A DNA stretch of 7,641 bases from Conexibacter sp. GTDB lineage: Bacteria; Actinomycetota; Thermoleophilia; Solirubrobacterales; Solirubrobacteraceae. The position numbers and the translations under genes are program-made. The stretch covers positions 1-7,641 of the forward strand of contig JAOPZP010000133.1 of assembly GCA_025964055.1 (NCBI GenBank), in the 5' to 3' direction. Below the pieces are notes generated by a model. It saw nothing but the letters and a program-made list of their open reading frames with translations. It ran no database searches and was not told where the DNA came from. Shown one piece after another: positions 5,464 through 7,641 of this stretch; position 1 is the stretch's first letter; every line of letters starts with the position of its first letter.

Positions 5464-6785
5464 CGCGGGGAGGCTACTTCCGTCGGCTGCAGGCTCGCGC
5501 CACACGCGCGGCAGTGCGCGTCGCCGGGCGCGCCGAGCGCCCCGCACCGGGCACAGCGCGCCCCCGGTGGCGATCCGGGGAGCGCGACCGCGCTCGGCGT
5601 CCCCCACGGCTCCAGGACGAGGTGGCGCCGCAGGTAGACGACGGTCTCGCGCAGCATCGCCGCGATCGGCAGCGACAGCAGCGCTCCGAGGACCCCGTAG
5701 GCCTCGCCGCCCAGCAGCAGCGCGAAGATCACCAGCAACGGGTTGATGCGCAGCGTGTGCCCGAAGATGTAGGGCGCGACGATGTGGCCCTCGAGCTGCT
5801 GCAGCGCGGTGAAGAAGATCCCCAGCCACACCGCGGTCAGCGGGTCCTGGAAGAGCGCGACCAGCAGCGGCGGCAGCGCGCCGAGGAACGGCCCGACGAA
5901 CGGGATCAGCTCCATCAGCCCGAACCACGCGCCGAACGCGAAGGCATAGGTCTTGCCGTCGGGGAAGACGCCGGTGGCGCCGAAGACCCAGAGGCCCGCG
6001 CCCGCTCCGGTGCCCATCGCCAGGCTGAAGAGGATCTGCCCGCGCAGGTAGCCGCCGACCGCCCGCTGGATCCGCGTGGGGAAGTCGTCCTCGGTGCTGC
6101 CGTCGCCCGGCGGCATGACCCGGCGCACGACTCTGCCGATCCGCTCGCCGTAGATCAGCATGTACACCGACAACACGATCACCAGCAGCAGGCCGAGGCC
6201 GGCGGTCACGACCGTCTTGAGGATCTGGCCGCCGAAGTCGACGATGTGGCTGGTTCCGCCGACGACCTTGTCCTGCAGCGTCTGCAGCGCGGGCTCGCCC
6301 TGGCGCTTGACCTCGAGGTGGATGCCCTTGCGGTCGAAGTAGGCCTGCAGGTCGGCCAGCCGCGCGTTGGCGTTGTCGACGATGCCCGGCACGTCGTCGC
6401 CGAACTTCTGCGCCTGGTCGGCGACCGGGTTGGCGAGCAGGACGCCGGCGCCGACGAGCACGACGAGCAGCCCGAGGTACACCACGAGGATCGCCAGCCC
6501 GCGCGGCACCCGCCGGTGCTGCAGGAACGTGACGATCGGGTTGAGGATCAGCGCCACTACCGCGGCGACGGTGAACGCCAGCAGCACGACGCCGGCCGCC
6601 TTGGCCACCAGGTACAGCGCCACGACCAGCAGCGGGAGCGTGACCAGCTGGATCCAGCGCGGCACGACGACCTTCTCGACCGGCCGCGCGCTCGCGGCCG
6701 GCTGCACCGGCGCGGTCGGCGCCTCGTCGTCGACCGGGCCGGGGCCCTCCCATTCGGTCTCGGCTGTGGGGTGGTCGGTGCTCAT
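5460..6785 (-). CDS. AI-2E/PerM-family membrane protein with C-terminal zinc ribbon
   Basis: A 441-residue polytopic membrane protein of the AI-2E transporter (PerM/YdiK/TqsA) family, whose members export autoinducer-2 or act as ion/H+ antiporters; the substrate here is unknown. Layout: acidic Pro/Ala-rich cytoplasmic N-terminus (1-42), a hydrophobic block at about 45-118 with TM helices, a hydrophilic soluble insert (about 120-185) usual for the family, TM about 187-211, then several helices from 250 to 380. Family signatures are ELIPFVGPFLGALPP (292-306) and LEGHIVAPYIFG (331-342). After the last helix the protein adds a short tail with C411, C414, C425 and C428, in the form CARC-x10-CRAC, a treble-clef/zinc-ribbon pattern. 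This is not part of the normal family. The ATG start has GGAGAG directly before it. It is first in a coupled operon with the ABC genes and divergent from the ymdB-type gene. Confidence 0.93.
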   Translation of the reverse strand: MSTDHPTAETEWEGPGPVDDEAPTAPVQPAASARPVEKVVVPRWIQLVTLPLLVVALYLVAKAAGVVLLAFTVAAVVALILNPIVTFLQHRRVPRGLAILVVYLGLLVVLVGAGVLLANPVADQAQKFGDDVPGIVDNANARLADLQAYFDRKGIHLEVKRQGEPALQTLQDKVVGGTSHIVDFGGQILKTVVTAGLGLLLVIVLSVYMLIYGERIGRVVRRVMPPGDGSTEDDFPTRIQRAVGGYLRGQILFSLAMGTGAGAGLWVFGATGVFPDGKTYAFAFGAWFGLMELIPFVGPFLGALPPLLVALFQDPLTAVWLGIFFTALQQLEGHIVAPYIFGHTLRINPLLVIFALLLGGEAYGVLGALLSLPIAAMLRETVVYLRRHLVLEPWGTPSAVALPGSPPGARCARCGALGAPGDAHCRACGASLQPTEVASPR

Positions 6786-6811
6786 CTCTCCGGTCCGCCA
6801 GAGTATGCGAC
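6786..6811. promoter_or_regulatory. Compact divergent promoter region (26 bp)
   Basis: The whole space between two divergent start codons. An AT-containing island at 6800-6806 offers TACTCT on the minus strand (6805-6800, fits TANNNT) and GAGTAT on the plus strand (6801-6806). The predicted starts would be about 8 bases before the ATG on the minus strand and at about the GTG on the plus strand. Any -35 elements must lie inside the two coding regions. The assignment is inference; only the gap size and the sequence are direct. Confidence 0.4.
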
Positions 6812-7621
6812 GTGCCCTCTGCCCCGACCATCCTCTTCGTCGGCGACGTCGTCGGCGGGCTCGGGCGGCGCACGCTGCTCGGTCTGCTGCCGGCGCTCCG
6901 CCAACGTCATGCCCCGGACTTCGTCGTCGTCAACGGCGAGAACATCGCCGGGGGGCTCGGGATCACCCCCAAGCTCGCCGACGAGCTGTTCGCCGCCGGC
7001 GTCGACGTCATCACCCTCGGCAACCACACCTACCGGCGGGCCGAGATCGGGCCCTACCTCGACAGCGGCAAGGCGATCGTCCGGCCGGCCAACTACCTGG
7101 GCACCCAGCCGGGCCGCGGCTCGGTGATCGTCGAGAAGGACGGCGTGCGCCTGGGCGTCGTGAACCTCAGCGGCAACGTGTACCTGCGCGCGGGGCGCGT
7201 CGCGTTCCTCGAGGTCGACGCGGTGCTGGCCGAGCTGGAGGGCAAGGTCGACCACGTGCTGGTCGACATGCACGCCGAGGTCACCAGCGAGAAGGTCGCG
7301 ATGGGCTGGTACCTCGACGGGCGCGTGACCGCCGTCGTGGGGACGCACACGCACGTGCCGACCGCCGACCTGCGCGTGCTGCCGGGCGGCACCGCCTACA
7401 TCACCGACGTCGGGATGACCGGACCGCGCGGCGGGGTCATCGGCGTCAAGAAGGAGCAGGCGATCTCCTCGATGCGCACGCACATGAACGTGCGCTTCGA
7501 GACCAGCGAGGAGGACCCGTGGCTCAACGCGGTCGTCATCACGTGCGCCGAGCGACCGCTGCGGGCGCAGGCCATCGAGCAAGTGCTCGAACCGTGGCGG
7601 CCAGCGCCAGCAGCAGGATGA
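6812..7621 (+). CDS. ymdB: YmdB-family metallophosphoesterase (cyclic nucleotide phosphodiesterase-like)
   Basis: A 269-residue dimetal phosphoesterase of the TIGR00282/YmdB family. Bacillus YmdB hydrolyses 2',3'-cyclic nucleotides and influences sporulation and biofilm gene expression; the role here is unproven. Predicted metal and active-site residues all sit where the family has them: D12 (FVGDVVG), E43 and N44 (VVNGENIA), N71 (TLGNHTY), H154 (DMHAEVTSEK), H179 and H181 (VGTHTHVPTAD), with the closing TDVGMTGP at 198-205. Length is normal for the family. Start GTG 6812-6814 gives MPSAPTILFVGDVVGG; no good Shine-Dalgarno precedes it, so a leaderless message is possible. It is the only plus-strand gene here and is divergent from the membrane operon. 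The last eight or so codons have unusually poor G/C at the third position, which may reflect an overlapping gene on the other strand. Confidence 0.95.
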   Translation: MPSAPTILFVGDVVGGLGRRTLLGLLPALRQRHAPDFVVVNGENIAGGLGITPKLADELFAAGVDVITLGNHTYRRAEIGPYLDSGKAIVRPANYLGTQPGRGSVIVEKDGVRLGVVNLSGNVYLRAGRVAFLEVDAVLAELEGKVDHVLVDMHAEVTSEKVAMGWYLDGRVTAVVGTHTHVPTADLRVLPGGTAYITDVGMTGPRGGVIGVKKEQAISSMRTHMNVRFETSEEDPWLNAVVITCAERPLRAQAIEQVLEPWRPAPAAG

Positions 7622-7640
7622 GGTTGCGCACCCCGACGAG
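7539..7640 (-). CDS. Possible C-terminal tail of an unidentified convergent membrane protein (partial)
   Basis: An open frame enters from the right edge and stops at TGA 7541-7539, giving 33 residues beginning LVGVRNLILLLALAATVRAL, a hydrophobic helix followed by a basic tail. In the part from about 7593 to 7640 every codon ends in G or C, as in the real genes here, while the ymdB frame on the other strand weakens over its final codons. That points to a real gene overlapping the 3' end of ymdB by about 80 bases. It is too short to identify. A rival reading is a plus-strand gene starting at ATG 7618-7620, overlapping the ymdB stop as ATGA. Confidence 0.3.
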   Translation of the reverse strand, partial: LVGVRNLILLLALAATVRALARWPAPAAVARRT

Positions 7641-7641
7641 C

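Overview
The window is about 7.6 kb of very GC-rich, tightly packed bacterial DNA with a strong third-position G/C bias. Most start codons are GTG, and stop/start overlaps are frequent. The protein families and style suggest a high-GC Gram-positive bacterium. I suspect the Thermoleophilia (Solirubrobacter/Conexibacter-like), but no rRNA or other marker is present, so the lineage is an inference.

Left part (1-2569, all minus strand, transcribed right to left): a tetrapyrrole cluster in the order hemB (porphobilinogen synthase), a fused two-domain AhbA/AhbB-type siroheme decarboxylase (easily misread as an Lrp/AsnC regulator), then hemL (glutamate-1-semialdehyde aminomutase, cut by the window edge). 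hemL makes 5-aminolevulinate and hemB condenses two of them to porphobilinogen. The decarboxylase would act much later, on siroheme, so this cluster joins the start of the pathway to a step of the siroheme-dependent heme (or heme d1) branch. hemB and the decarboxylase overlap by four bases (GTGA).

Middle (2570-2745): a 176-bp intergenic gap filled mostly by two perfect 57-bp tandem copies of a structured element plus a degraded third copy, directly upstream of hemB.

Centre and right (2746-6785, minus strand): an AI-2E/PerM-family membrane protein with a C-terminal four-cysteine zinc ribbon, an ABC ATPase and an ABC-2 type permease form a coupled membrane operon (4-bp overlap, then 2-bp gap). 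A RimJ-type GNAT acetyltransferase follows after 52 bp and probably has its own promoter.

Right end (6812-7621, plus strand): a YmdB-family metallophosphoesterase diverges from the membrane operon across only 26 bp. Its 3' end may overlap the tail of a convergent gene entering from beyond the window.

No tRNA, rRNA, CRISPR array, transposase, phage gene or clear attachment site was seen. The most interesting points are the siroheme decarboxylase fusion inside a heme gene cluster, the zinc ribbon on the PerM-type protein, the perfect tandem repeats at the hemB promoter, and the compact divergent promoter. I did not find a clearly new defence or mobile system.
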